Assembly: GCF_006658505.1 (NCBI RefSeq)
Contig: NZ_VFUZ01000005.1
Coordinates: forward strand, 1-64,000
DNA: 64,000 nucleotides
From: Mesorhizobium sp. B2-4-15
GTDB lineage: Bacteria; Pseudomonadota; Alphaproteobacteria; Rhizobiales; Rhizobiaceae
Direction: 5' to 3'
A program made the translations under genes and the position numbers. How positions within the stretch are numbered: position 1 is the stretch's first letter; every line of letters begins with the position of its first letter. Below the pieces are notes generated by a model. It was not told the DNA's origin and did not search any database. It worked only from the letters and a program-made list of their open reading frames with translations. Of this stretch, positions 36,059-44,005 are shown piece by piece.

Positions 36059-37012
36059 TCAAGCAGGTCTTTGATAGGTGAGGCGCTTACCAGCGGCACC
36101 CTTCAACGCGATGAAAGCGCGGGTGCCGTCATCCACGCCCATGGCAATACGGTTCGAATAGCGGAAGTCGAATTCGGCAAGGTAGCGGTGCAGATGCTGT
36201 TCGCCACAATGCTGATAGACGCCTTTCATGCCGCGCTTGAAGATGCTGTAGAAGCCTTCGACGGTGTTCGTGTGGATGGTCTTTTCGCCTTCGTAGCGCA
36301 CGTATTCGTCCTTGGAATGCGTGACGACATCGTGGGAAGCGAATTCCTGGCCCGCGCGGCGATACATGCCAGCTTCGTCAGTCATCAAGGCGCTTTCCTT
36401 GGCGATGTTGGCGCGAACGATAGGCATGACGGTGCCAATGCGGGCGGTATCGACGTGAAAGGAACGGGCGCGGCCACCACGTTCGACAAGCGTGAAGACA
36501 GAGTTCTTGTGCGCGCCGCCACCAGTCTTAACCGGAGTGCCCTTCAAGCGACCGATATACGTCTCGTCAACTTCCACCGTCTTGCCGTTGCCGCCCATTG
36601 GGGCAAGCTCGCCAGACGCCATTGCAAGGCGAATGCGGTGGCACAGGAACCAAGCGGCCTCATAGGTGCATTCGAGTATGCGGTGCATCTGGTGGGCGCT
36701 GATGCCCTTCTTTGAGGCGCACATAAGGTGGATAGCCTGTAGCCACTTGGTCAGCGGCAAATGGCTTTCCTCAAAGATCGAACCCATGCGGACGGTGAAC
36801 TGCGAACGGCAGGCGCTGCACTTGTACAGGCCGTGACGCTCGACACCGTTCGGGTTCTTTTTGGAAGGCTTGGTGCGAACGCCCTTCAAGGCGTAGTGGC
36901 GATCAACGCTACCGCACTTCGGGCAAACAGGACCATTCGGCCACAGTATGGATTCCACATGCTCGAAAGCCTTGGCTTCGTCGTGGAATTCGGGGCGGGA
37001 CAGAACGGACAT
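36059..37012 (-). CDS. IS1595-family (ISXO2-like) transposase
   Basis: Complete DDE-type transposase of 317 residues. The N-terminal zinc ribbon has Cys30-x2-Cys33 and Cys65-x2-Cys68 (CPKCGS and CSACRS). The catalytic core shows Asp149 in VEVDETYIG, Asp212 in LMTDEAGMYRR and Glu252 in HTNTVEGFYSIFKRG. Between ribbon and core lies a helix-turn-helix region (KGISAHQMHRILECTYEAAW). The gene ends 990 bases from nowhere else than the inner passengers, and its start is 36 bases inside the right terminal repeat. No frameshift or stop interrupts it. Confidence 0.96.
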   Translation of the reverse strand: MSVLSRPEFHDEAKAFEHVESILWPNGPVCPKCGSVDRHYALKGVRTKPSKKNPNGVERHGLYKCSACRSQFTVRMGSIFEESHLPLTKWLQAIHLMCASKKGISAHQMHRILECTYEAAWFLCHRIRLAMASGELAPMGGNGKTVEVDETYIGRLKGTPVKTGGGAHKNSVFTLVERGGRARSFHVDTARIGTVMPIVRANIAKESALMTDEAGMYRRAGQEFASHDVVTHSKDEYVRYEGEKTIHTNTVEGFYSIFKRGMKGVYQHCGEQHLHRYLAEFDFRYSNRIAMGVDDGTRAFIALKGAAGKRLTYQRPA

Positions 37013-37047
37013 GGAAATCTCCTATGCCCTTACCCTACGTAATCTAT

Positions 37048-37073
37048 TTGGGTTTGTCAACCAGATAATCGCC
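37048..37073. repeat. Right terminal inverted repeat of the transposon
   Basis: Ends gtcaaccagataatcgcc; pairs perfectly with 33476-33501. It lies just upstream of the transposase start codon (minus strand), so the transposase promoter must overlap this end. Confidence 0.93.
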
Positions 37074-37081
37074 ATCGATAA
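37074..37081. repeat. Target site duplication, right copy
   Basis: Sequence atcgataa, identical to 33468-33475. Restoring one copy joins tctgtcaaatatataatcgcc to the DNA in front of mmcB. Confidence 0.92.
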
Positions 37082-37121
37082 ACAGGTTCAAACCGTGAAC
37101 AAAATCAGGCATGGTGCCGCC

Positions 37122-37622
37122 ATGCCGATCATCTCGCCGATTCCCCTCAACCCCCTCATCGACGGACGCCAGTCCGAACGCGCGCTACTGGTGCGGCGCG
37201 GCGTGCAGCGGCTGCTGATGCAGATGGGCGCCCATGTGCTGCCTGAACTTTCGCTGGCCACGGGCCGGCGCGCCGATCTCGTTGCGCTGACGCGCCAGGG
37301 CGACATCTGGATCATCGAGATCAAATCCTCGATCGAGGATTTCAGGGTCGACCGCAAATGGCCCGACTACCGGCTGCATTCCGACCGCTTCTTCTTCGCC
37401 ACCCATCCCGGCGTGCCGGCGGACATCTTTCCGGAAGAGTGCGGATTCATCCTCTCCGACGGCTATGGCGCCGAAATCCTGCGCGACGCGCCGGAGCACC
37501 GCATGGTGGCGGCGACGCGCAAGGCGCTGATGCTGCGCATCGCGCGCGCCGGTGCCTCGCGGCTGCTGGCTGCGGAACTGGCCGGTGTGTCGGTGCCGGT
37601 GCTGGAGGGGGAGAGCGAGTAG
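37122..37622 (+). CDS. mmcB: Putative DNA repair endonuclease MmcB
   Basis: PD-(D/E)xK-fold protein of 166 residues, matching the MmcB family linked in Caulobacter to mitomycin C damage repair. The catalytic pattern is in RRADLVALTRQGDIWIIEIK (Asp, Glu-x-Lys), followed by SSIEDFRVDRKWPDY. The start used here (MPIISPIPLNPL) fits the family; the frame is open to 36948 inside the transposon, but those residues are not part of the family. The transposon ends 48 bases before the start, so the native promoter is probably disrupted and may be replaced by one inside the element. Confidence 0.9.
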   Translation: MPIISPIPLNPLIDGRQSERALLVRRGVQRLLMQMGAHVLPELSLATGRRADLVALTRQGDIWIIEIKSSIEDFRVDRKWPDYRLHSDRFFFATHPGVPADIFPEECGFILSDGYGAEILRDAPEHRMVAATRKALMLRIARAGASRLLAAELAGVSVPVLEGESE

Positions 37623-37921
37623 CTGCCATCGAAAGCTGGCGACGTGTGGTCGCCTTTCAGCGTTTGCGCTGCCCCTCATCTGCCTGCCGGCGTTCGTCGT
37701 TCGAAAAGCCAAGCAATTGGCTTTTCGTCCGCTACGCGGACCACTTCTCCACTCCCCGTATAGTGACGGGGAGAAGGACGCTTTCATCGCGGATTTCGCC
37801 AGTTTTCAGCGTTTGCAAAAGAAGCGCCAAGGGGCGGCAGTGTCCCTTCTCCCCGTTCCACGGGGAGAAGGTGCCGGCAGGCAGATGAGGGGCGGCGCGG
37901 CGTCTGCCAGAAGCGCGGACG
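37623..37921. other. Mosaic repeat region between mmcB and nhaA
   Basis: Almost 300 bases made largely of repeats. It contains a stem ctccccgtatagtgacggggag (37751-37772) also found near 39.2 kb, the 49-base element at 37701-37749, and a paired block cccttctccccgttccacgg / ggagaagg (37850-37870) with gccggcaggcagatgagggg after it. The cctgccggc and gccggcagg ends at either side suggest one nested palindromic element. No gene is called here. Confidence 0.7.
37701..37749. repeat. Dispersed 49-base repeat, copy 2
   Basis: Differs from 9819-9867 in three positions. Here it interrupts a copy of the ctgcctgccggc...ctccccgtatagtgacggggag element seen uninterrupted at 39151-39218, so it looks like an insertion of one repeat module into another. 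Confidence 0.85.
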
Positions 37922-39118
37922 CTATTCCTCGTCCTCTTCCACCCCTCCCGCTGCCGGCGCCAGCAAAAGCACCGCCGCGCCGAGGATGGCGGCGATGAAG
38001 GAGCCGGCGAGAATGCCGACCTTGACGGCGTCCTGCAGGGCCACATCGCCGGCGAAGGCGAGCAGGCCGATGAACAGGCTCATGGTGAAGCCGATGCCGC
38101 AGAGCAGCGACACGCCGAGCATTTGCGACCAGCCGGCATGGCCGGGCAGGTCGGCCAGGCCGAGCCGGATGGCAAGCGCGGAGGAGCCGAAGACGCCGAT
38201 GAGCTTGCCGACCACGAGGCCGGCGGCGACGCCCAGCGTCAACGGCTCGATCAGCGCGCCAAGGCTCAGGCCGGCGAGCGAAACACCGGCATTGGCGAAG
38301 CCGAAGATCGGGACGACTATGAATGCCACGAGCTTGTGCAGGCCGTGCTCGAGCCGGTGCAGGGGCGAATGCTCGAGGTCGTGCTCGATGCCGGCGGCGC
38401 GTTCAAGCGGAATGGTGAGCGCAAGGGCCACGCCGGCAAGCGTGGCGTGGACGCCCGACTTCAGCACCAGCACCCACAGGATGGCGCCAAGCACGAGATA
38501 GGGCGCCAGCGTCATCACCCGCATGCGATTGAGCATGACGAGCACGGCGATGACGGCGAAGGCGGCGCCGAGATAGGCCAGCGACAGACCGCTGGTATAG
38601 AATATGGCGATGATGATCACGGCGCCGAGATCGTCGATGATGGCAAGCGCCGTGAGGAAGACCTTCAGCGAGGCCGGCACGCGGCTACCGAGTAGCGACA
38701 GCACGCCGAGCGCGAAGGCGATGTCGGTGGCGGTCGGTATCGCCCAGCCGGGCAAGGCCGGCCCGTTGTTGCGGTTGATGGCGACATAGACAAGGGCAGG
38801 AACCACCATGCCGCCGGCGGCCGCGATGCCGGGCAGCACGCGCCTGGGCCAGGTCGAAAGCTGGCCGTCCAGCATCTCGCGTTTGATCTCAAGCCCGACG
38901 AGCAGGAAGAACACCGCCATCAGCCCATCATTGACCCAGTGCGAGATGCTGAGCGGGCCGAGATAGGCGTGGAGAACGGAGAAGTAGGTCTCGGCAAGCG
39001 GCGAATTGGCGACGATGAGCGCCAGGGCGGCCGCCACCATCAGAATGATGCCGCCGGCCGCCTCGCTGTCGAGAAATTCGCGGAAAACGGAGACCGGCCG
39101 CTGTTTCAAATCCTGCAT
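37922..39118 (-). CDS. nhaA: Na+/H+ antiporter NhaA
   Basis: Inner-membrane sodium/proton antiporter of 398 residues with about 12 hydrophobic helices. The ion-binding aspartate pair is seen in [17 protein letters not shown] (about residues 163-164). Other family segments are [20 protein letters not shown] and [19 protein letters not shown] with the early helices, and [15 protein letters not shown] near the C-terminus. It exports sodium and helps keep pH steady. It is on the same strand as actR and actS but separated from actR by a repeat-bearing gap of about 150 bases. Confidence 0.96.
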   Translation of the reverse strand: MQDLKQRPVSVFREFLDSEAAGGIILMVAAALALIVANSPLAETYFSVLHAYLGPLSISHWVNDGLMAVFFLLVGLEIKREMLDGQLSTWPRRVLPGIAAAGGMVVPALVYVAINRNNGPALPGWAIPTATDIAFALGVLSLLGSRVPASLKVFLTALAIIDDLGAVIIIAIFYTSGLSLAYLGAAFAVIAVLVMLNRMRVMTLAPYLVLGAILWVLVLKSGVHATLAGVALALTIPLERAAGIEHDLEHSPLHRLEHGLHKLVAFIVVPIFGFANAGVSLAGLSLGALIEPLTLGVAAGLVVGKLIGVFGSSALAIRLGLADLPGHAGWSQMLGVSLLCGIGFTMSLFIGLLAFAGDVALQDAVKVGILAGSFIAAILGAAVLLLAPAAGGVEEDEE

Positions 39119-39150
39119 GTCGCCTCCGTCATCGTTTCCAAGCGTTTGCG

Positions 39151-39218
39151 CCGCCCCTCACCTGCCTGCCGGCATCCTCTCCCGTATAGTGACGGGGAGA
39201 GGGGCGCTGTCATCGATG
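39151..39218. repeat. Palindromic intergenic repeat (Mesorhizobium-type)
   Basis: Contains cctcacctgcctgccggc, then the stem tctcccgtatagtgacgggg and aggggcgctgtcatcg. The same blocks, with the 49-base element inserted between them, are found at 37664-37800. It lies between nhaA and actR. Confidence 0.75.
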
Positions 39219-39267
39219 GTTTCGCCAATTACCAATATCGCAAGCGATTGCCTGCGTGCTTCGGCGA

Positions 39268-39831
39268 TCAGCGCGGCGCGCGCTTGGCGAGGATCCGCTG
39301 CAGCGTGCGGCGGTGCATGTTGAGCCGGCGCGCGGTCTCGGAGACGTTGCGCTCGCACATTTCGTAGACGCGCTGGATATGTTCCCAGCGCACACGGTCG
39401 GCCGACATCGGGTTTTCGGGGGGTGCCGCGCGCTCACCTGTCGTGCGGGTGAGCGCGGCAAAGACATCGTCGGCATCGGCCGGCTTCGACAGATAGTCGA
39501 CGGCGCCGAGTTTCACCGCTGTCACCGCGGTGGCGATGTTGCCGTAACCGGTCAGGATGATGGTGCGGGAATCCTCGCGTTTCTCGCGGATGGCGGCGAC
39601 GACATCGAGGCCGTTGCCGTCGCCAAGCCGCATGTCGACCACGGCATAGGCGGGCGGGTTGGCGCGCGCCTTGCCCACCGCCTCCTCGACGCTCTCGGCG
39701 GTTTCGACCACGAAGCCCCTGGTTTCCATGGCGCGAGCGAGGCGGGTCAGGAATGGTTTGTCGTCATCGACGATCAGAAGCGAAGTGTCCTCGCCCTCGA
39801 CCATTGCGCCAATAAATTCATCGCCTGTCAT
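39268..39831 (-). CDS. actR: Redox response regulator ActR/RegA
   Basis: Two-domain response regulator (187 residues) of the RegA/ActR/PrrA type. The receiver domain has the acidic pair in LLIVDDDKPF and the phosphorylation site Asp66 in YAVVDMRLGDGNG. After a proline-containing linker comes a Fis-type helix-turn-helix, NVSETARRLNMHRRTLQRIL, whose sequence is almost invariant in this group. It controls genes for respiration, nitrogen and carbon metabolism under low oxygen or acid. The partner kinase gene actS lies 63 bases upstream on the same strand. Confidence 0.95.
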   Translation of the reverse strand: MTGDEFIGAMVEGEDTSLLIVDDDKPFLTRLARAMETRGFVVETAESVEEAVGKARANPPAYAVVDMRLGDGNGLDVVAAIREKREDSRTIILTGYGNIATAVTAVKLGAVDYLSKPADADDVFAALTRTTGERAAPPENPMSADRVRWEHIQRVYEMCERNVSETARRLNMHRRTLQRILAKRAPR

Positions 39832-39894
39832 CGTCTCGAAAATCCTGCTGCCTTAATTTTACGCAGATATAGTTTTGCGCCGCTATTGTCCAAT

Positions 39895-41226
39895 CTACGC
39901 GGTGTCAAACATGGTGGCAGGGGCCGATTCCGGATTCAGGAAGACAGTTCTCGGCCATGAAATCCGCACCACCGCGCCCTCGCCCAGGCCGCTCGAGTTG
40001 CGGAAATCGAGCGCGGCGCCCGAGCGTTCGAGCAGCGTCTTGGCAATGAACAGGCCAAGCCCCAGGCCACCGCCGGCCTCCGTGCCCTGGCGCGTCGACA
40101 TGTAAGGCTCGCCGATGCGGTCGATGATCTCAGGCGGAAAGCCGGGCCCGTCGTCGACAATCGAAAAGGTGACGGTCGCCTCGTCCCAGCTCCAGCTCAC
40201 GGTGACGTTCTTGCGGGCGAAATCGACGGCGTTCTCGACCAGATTGCCGAGGCCATAGATGACGCCCGGATTGCGGCGCCCGACCGGCTCCGGCCCGGTC
40301 CGTTCGCCGGGGCGAAGCTTGATCGAAATGCCGAAGTCGCGATGCGGCGCGGTGACCTCCTCGACCAGCGAAGTCAGCGGCAAGCGGGACAGATGCGCCT
40401 CACCCTCGGACGACAGGCTGGTCAGGCGCTTGAGGATTTCGCGGCAACGCTCGCTCTGCGAGCGCAACAGCTTCACGTCATCGCCATATTTCGGGTCCTT
40501 GCCGAGCGCCTTTTCCATTTCCTTGGCGACGAGCGTGATGGTTGCGAGCGGCGTGCCGAGCTCGTGCGCGGCCGCGGCGGCCAGGCCGTCGAGCGCCGAA
40601 AGATGCTGCTCGCGCTGCAGCACCAGTTCGGTGGCGGCAAGCGCATTGGCCAGAAGCCGCGCTTCGGCGGCCACCCGGAAGGCATAGATGGCCGTGAAAG
40701 CGATCGAGGACAGCACCGCCATCCACATGCCGGCGACATAGATGAAGGGCATCACCAACGGCGCGCCTTCATACCAGGGCAACGGCAGATGGATGAACAC
40801 AAGCAAGGTCGCCGCCATCATCACCAGCGCGCCGAGAATGGCGGTCAGGCGCAGGGGCAGCGATGTCGCCGAAATGACGACGGGCACGGTCATCAGCAGC
40901 GAGAACGGATTGGTCAGGCCGCCGGTCATATAGAGCAGGCCGGCAAGCTGCAGGCTGTCGAAGATCAGGATGCCGAAGGCGGCGAACGGGGTGAGCCGGT
41001 GCGCGGCCGGAAACCGGAAGGCCAGGAAGAGGTTCATCCAGGCCGAGCAGGCAATGAGCGCGAAGCACAGGCTGACCGGCAATGGGAACTTCAAACCATA
41101 AGCGACGACGAGCACCGTCACGCTCTGGCCGACGATAGCCAGCCAGCGCAGTCGGATCAGCGTGTTGAGCCGCAGCCGCTGGCTCTGCTGGAAGTCGGGT
41201 GCGCGCAAAACCTTGATCATCGCCAT
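39895..41226 (-). CDS. actS: Redox sensor histidine kinase ActS/RegB
   Basis: Membrane histidine kinase of the RegB/PrrB family (443 residues). About six transmembrane helices occupy residues 25-190. They contain GGLTNPF (102-108), the family's quinone-binding motif. His221 in AAAHELGTPLATI is the phosphorylation site, Cys261 in SERCREIL corresponds to the redox-active Cys265 of Rhodobacter RegB, and the ATPase domain has GLGLGLFIAKTLLERSG. It phosphorylates ActR when the quinone pool is reduced. The conserved signature residues make a working sensor likely. Confidence 0.95.
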   Translation of the reverse strand: MAMIKVLRAPDFQQSQRLRLNTLIRLRWLAIVGQSVTVLVVAYGLKFPLPVSLCFALIACSAWMNLFLAFRFPAAHRLTPFAAFGILIFDSLQLAGLLYMTGGLTNPFSLLMTVPVVISATSLPLRLTAILGALVMMAATLLVFIHLPLPWYEGAPLVMPFIYVAGMWMAVLSSIAFTAIYAFRVAAEARLLANALAATELVLQREQHLSALDGLAAAAAHELGTPLATITLVAKEMEKALGKDPKYGDDVKLLRSQSERCREILKRLTSLSSEGEAHLSRLPLTSLVEEVTAPHRDFGISIKLRPGERTGPEPVGRRNPGVIYGLGNLVENAVDFARKNVTVSWSWDEATVTFSIVDDGPGFPPEIIDRIGEPYMSTRQGTEAGGGLGLGLFIAKTLLERSGAALDFRNSSGLGEGAVVRISWPRTVFLNPESAPATMFDTA

Positions 41227-41305
41227 GGATTACAGCCGCGGAGCCGGGAACGCTAGGTCCGCTCCAATCCGATGGGGTCGGATTGAAGCTCTACTCCCTG
41301 TTGAC

Positions 41306-41347
41306 CATGATCTTGTCTCAAAAACCGATTTCGCTTTTGGGATCATG
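41306..41347. repeat. Palindromic intergenic repeat (42 bases)
   Basis: Outer arms catgatc / gatcatg and inner stretch tctcaaaaaccg...cgcttttggga. Same architecture as 28763-28805. It overlaps the stop codon of hrpB by a few bases and lies between hrpB and actS, so it supplies the hrpB stop region. Confidence 0.78.
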
Positions 41348-43958
41348 CTCGTGGCTTGGCGCGGGCGGTGGCGGCGGCGAGCAGCGGATTTTCCGGCCAG
41401 ACATGCTTGGGATAGCGGCCGCGCATGTCGGCGCGCACGTCGGCCCAGGAGCCGCGCCAGAATCCAGGCAGGTCGCGGGTCGTCTGGATCGGCCGGTGCG
41501 CCGGCGACAACAGTTCGAGCGTCAGCGGCACGGTGCCGTTGGCGATCGAGGGATGCCGGTCCAGCCCGAACAGTTCCTGCACGCGAACCGCCAGCACCGG
41601 CCATTCGCCGTCATAGCGGATCGGTACATGGCTGCCCGACGGGGCGTCGAAGTGGGTCGGCGCCAGCGCATCGACCTTGCGCCGCAGGTCATGCGGCACG
41701 AGCGAGGTCAGGCCAGCCGACACAACACCGGGATCGATGGCGGCCAGGGATGCGGCACCCGACAGGAAGGGCAACAGCCAGTCGTCAAGGCGCTCGAGAA
41801 GTGCTGCGTCCGACATGTCCGGCCAGGGCGACCCGAGGCCGCGATGCAGCCAGGAGAGCCGCTGGCGCAGCGTCTCGGCGTCCTTGCTCCAGCTCAGCAG
41901 CGACAGCCCGTGCTCGCGCAAGGCATCCAGGATGGCGCGATCGGCATCGGCGCCGGCCGGTGCCGGCAGCATGCGCTCGGCGAGCGTGACGGCGCCGAGG
42001 CGCACCGTTTCGCGCACGCGCACGGAGCGGCGATCGCGGTCGAAGCTCGTTTGCTTGCGCGTTTCGATCCGGTCGGCCAGTGTGGCGCGGATATCGTCCT
42101 CGTTTATTGCCGCCGCCGCCGCGATGCGCGCATTCTGCGCCTTGCCCTGCAGATCGGCGACGACCAGAAACGGCTCGCCCGCCAGGGGGTCGGCGGCATC
42201 GAGCATGGCGCCGGAGCCATTGGCCAGCACGAAGCGGCCGCGCTCGCCGCGTGCCTTGGCGACGCGGTCCGGCCAGGCGTGGATGAGGAGGGAACCGGCG
42301 GTCACATCCCCCTCCTCGTGGGGGTCCAAGGGGCGGGCGAGACCTGTGGCTCGCCCCGGTGTGTCGACCCCCGAAGCACCGTGGGGTGGAGGGATGGGTC
42401 GCGTGCCCGAACCGACCCCACCCCGTCTCTCTCGCTTCGCTGCGCTCAGCTCGGTCGCCGACCCTCCCCTAGAGGGGGATGGTAAGGCCTGCCTCGCCAG
42501 CCTCTCGGCCAGTTGCCGCGCGGCGGTGGCGCGCGGCGATCTTTCCTGGCGAAAGCGCATCAGCCGCCGTTCCAGATCGGCGCCGTCGCCGCCAAGGCCG
42601 CGTTCGGTGAGCAACACCGCGAGCATGGCCGCCTCGCCGGCGTGTCCGTTCCTGGCTGCTTCGGCGACCATATGCGCCAGCCGCACCGGGAGAGCGAGCT
42701 TGCGCATCGCGATGCCCGCTTGCGTCAGGCGCCCTGCCTCGTCGATGGCATGGAGCGCGCGCAGCAGCGTCCTTGCCTCGTTCAGTGCCGGAGCCGGCGG
42801 CGGGTCGAGAAAGGCGAGCCCGGTGGGATCGGCGACACCGAAGGCGGCGCAATCGAGCAGCAGGCCGGATAGGTCCGCTTCGAGGATTTCCGGCGGCGTG
42901 AAGGCGGGAAGCGCCGCCGTCTGCTCGGCGCGCCACAACCGGATCGCGACGCCGGCCTGCGTTCGGCCGGCGCGGCCGGCGCGCTGGTCGGCGGAAGCCT
43001 TGCTGACACGCACGGTCTCCAGCCTTGTCAGGCCGCTTGCCGGCTCATAGCGCGGCAGCCGCGACAGGCCGGAATCGATGACGACGCGCACGCCGTCGAT
43101 GGTGATGGAGGTCTCGGCGATCGAGGTCGCCAGCACCACCTTGCGGCGTCTGGCCGACGCCGGCCTGATGGCCGCGTCCTGCGCCTTGCCGTCGAGCTGG
43201 CCATAGAGCGGCACGATGTCGGTGTCGGCGCCGACCTTGCCCGCCAGCCGTTCGGCGGTGCGCTCGATCTCGCGCTGGCCCGGCAGGAAAGCGAGCACGC
43301 TGCCGCTTTCTTCGGCAAGGGCCGCACGGATCGCCTTGGCCATGGCGTCCTCGACCGGAACGCCGGCCGGCCGCTCGTCGTAGCGGATATCGACAGGAAA
43401 GGCGCGGCCCTCGCTCTCGATCACCGGCGCTCCCGACAGGAGTTTCGCGACGCGGGCGCCATCGAGCGTTGCCGACATGACGGCCAATCGCAGGTCGGGC
43501 CGCAGCGCACCTTGTACGTCGAGCGCCAGCGCAAGGCCGAAATCGCCGTCGAGCGAGCGCTCGTGGAATTCGTCGAAAATGATAGCGGAGACGCCGGGAA
43601 GTTCGGGATCATCAAGAATCATGCGGGAAAGCACGCCTTCGGTGACGACCAGGATTCTGGTCCGGGCCGACGTGCGGTTCTCCATGCGCATGGCGTAGCC
43701 GACGGTGCCGCCGGGCTCCTCGCCCAGCAGTTCGGCCATGCGGCGGGCGGCGGCGCGGGCGGCGAGCCGGCGCGGTTCGAGCAGCACGATCTTGCCGGCT
43801 CCCAGCCAGGACGCATCGAGCAGTGCCAATGGCACCAGCGTCGTCTTGCCGGCGCCGGGCGGCGCCACCAGCACGGCGCTGTTGCCATCACCGAGCGCTT
43901 CAACAAGCGCCGGCAGCACGGCTGTGACCGGAAGTTCCGGCAGGTGTCTGGTCGTCAT
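41343..43958 (-). CDS. hrpB: ATP-dependent helicase HrpB
   Basis: DEAH-box helicase (871 residues). Walker A is APPGAGKTTLVPLALL (about 32-47), motif II is FDEFHERSLDGDFG, a DEFH variant usual in HrpB, and SATLDGARVAKLL is motif III. The C-terminal HrpB-specific region starts after about 470. Between about residues 500 and 560 there is an insertion not expected for the family: RQALPSPSRGGSATE through PLDPHEEGD, Pro/Gly/Arg-rich, encoded by a genomic repeat (42307-42482) that keeps the frame. The rest aligns with the family normally (SLLIHAWPDRVAKARGERGR). Its cellular role is unclear. Confidence 0.93.
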   Translation of the reverse strand: MTTRHLPELPVTAVLPALVEALGDGNSAVLVAPPGAGKTTLVPLALLDASWLGAGKIVLLEPRRLAARAAARRMAELLGEEPGGTVGYAMRMENRTSARTRILVVTEGVLSRMILDDPELPGVSAIIFDEFHERSLDGDFGLALALDVQGALRPDLRLAVMSATLDGARVAKLLSGAPVIESEGRAFPVDIRYDERPAGVPVEDAMAKAIRAALAEESGSVLAFLPGQREIERTAERLAGKVGADTDIVPLYGQLDGKAQDAAIRPASARRRKVVLATSIAETSITIDGVRVVIDSGLSRLPRYEPASGLTRLETVRVSKASADQRAGRAGRTQAGVAIRLWRAEQTAALPAFTPPEILEADLSGLLLDCAAFGVADPTGLAFLDPPPAPALNEARTLLRALHAIDEAGRLTQAGIAMRKLALPVRLAHMVAEAARNGHAGEAAMLAVLLTERGLGGDGADLERRLMRFRQERSPRATAARQLAERLARQALPSPSRGGSATELSAAKRERRGGVGSGTRPIPPPHGASGVDTPGRATGLARPLDPHEEGDVTAGSLLIHAWPDRVAKARGERGRFVLANGSGAMLDAADPLAGEPFLVVADLQGKAQNARIAAAAAINEDDIRATLADRIETRKQTSFDRDRRSVRVRETVRLGAVTLAERMLPAPAGADADRAILDALREHGLSLLSWSKDAETLRQRLSWLHRGLGSPWPDMSDAALLERLDDWLLPFLSGAASLAAIDPGVVSAGLTSLVPHDLRRKVDALAPTHFDAPSGSHVPIRYDGEWPVLAVRVQELFGLDRHPSIANGTVPLTLELLSPAHRPIQTTRDLPGFWRGSWADVRADMRGRYPKHVWPENPLLAAATARAKPRA
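42307..42482. repeat. Intergenic-type repeat inserted in frame into hrpB
   Basis: Bounded by short palindromic ends (ccccctcctcgtggggg and ctcccctagaggggg). The inner sequence ctctcgcttcgctgcgctca and tcggtcgccgaccctcccc is of the kind found between genes in Mesorhizobium genomes. Translated on the minus strand it gives about 58 residues without stop. Extent is estimated from the palindromic ends to within a few bases. Confidence 0.75.
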
Positions 43959-44005
43959 CGCGTTCGCATATCAGCGGTCGCGGTCGCTCTGCAATGTGTA
44001 CGGCC

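Larger units (their letters stand above)
33476..37073. mobile_element. IS1595-family transposon with passenger genes (3,598 bases)
   Basis: The boundaries are exact. 26-base perfect terminal inverted repeats lie at 33476-33501 and 37048-37073 (outer end ggcgattatctgg), and an 8-base direct duplication atcgataa lies outside both ends. Inside are a plus-strand small membrane gene, then on the minus strand a NYN-domain gene, a 56-aa gene, a 12-codon mini-frame, a double winged-helix gene and the DDE transposase. The transposase is intact and the ends are perfect, so the insertion is probably recent. Carriage of passenger genes is known in this family. The element sits about 40 bases upstream of the mmcB start. 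The identity of the passengers is described in their own entries. Confidence 0.93.

Noticed and set aside
36948-37121. Longer N-terminus of MmcB
   Set aside because: It would start inside the transposase gene and cross the transposon end; the family N-terminus begins at 37122.
37664-37870. Possible CRISPR-like series of short repeats
   Set aside because: The repeats are palindromic intergenic elements of unequal length and spacing; no regular spacers and no cas genes.
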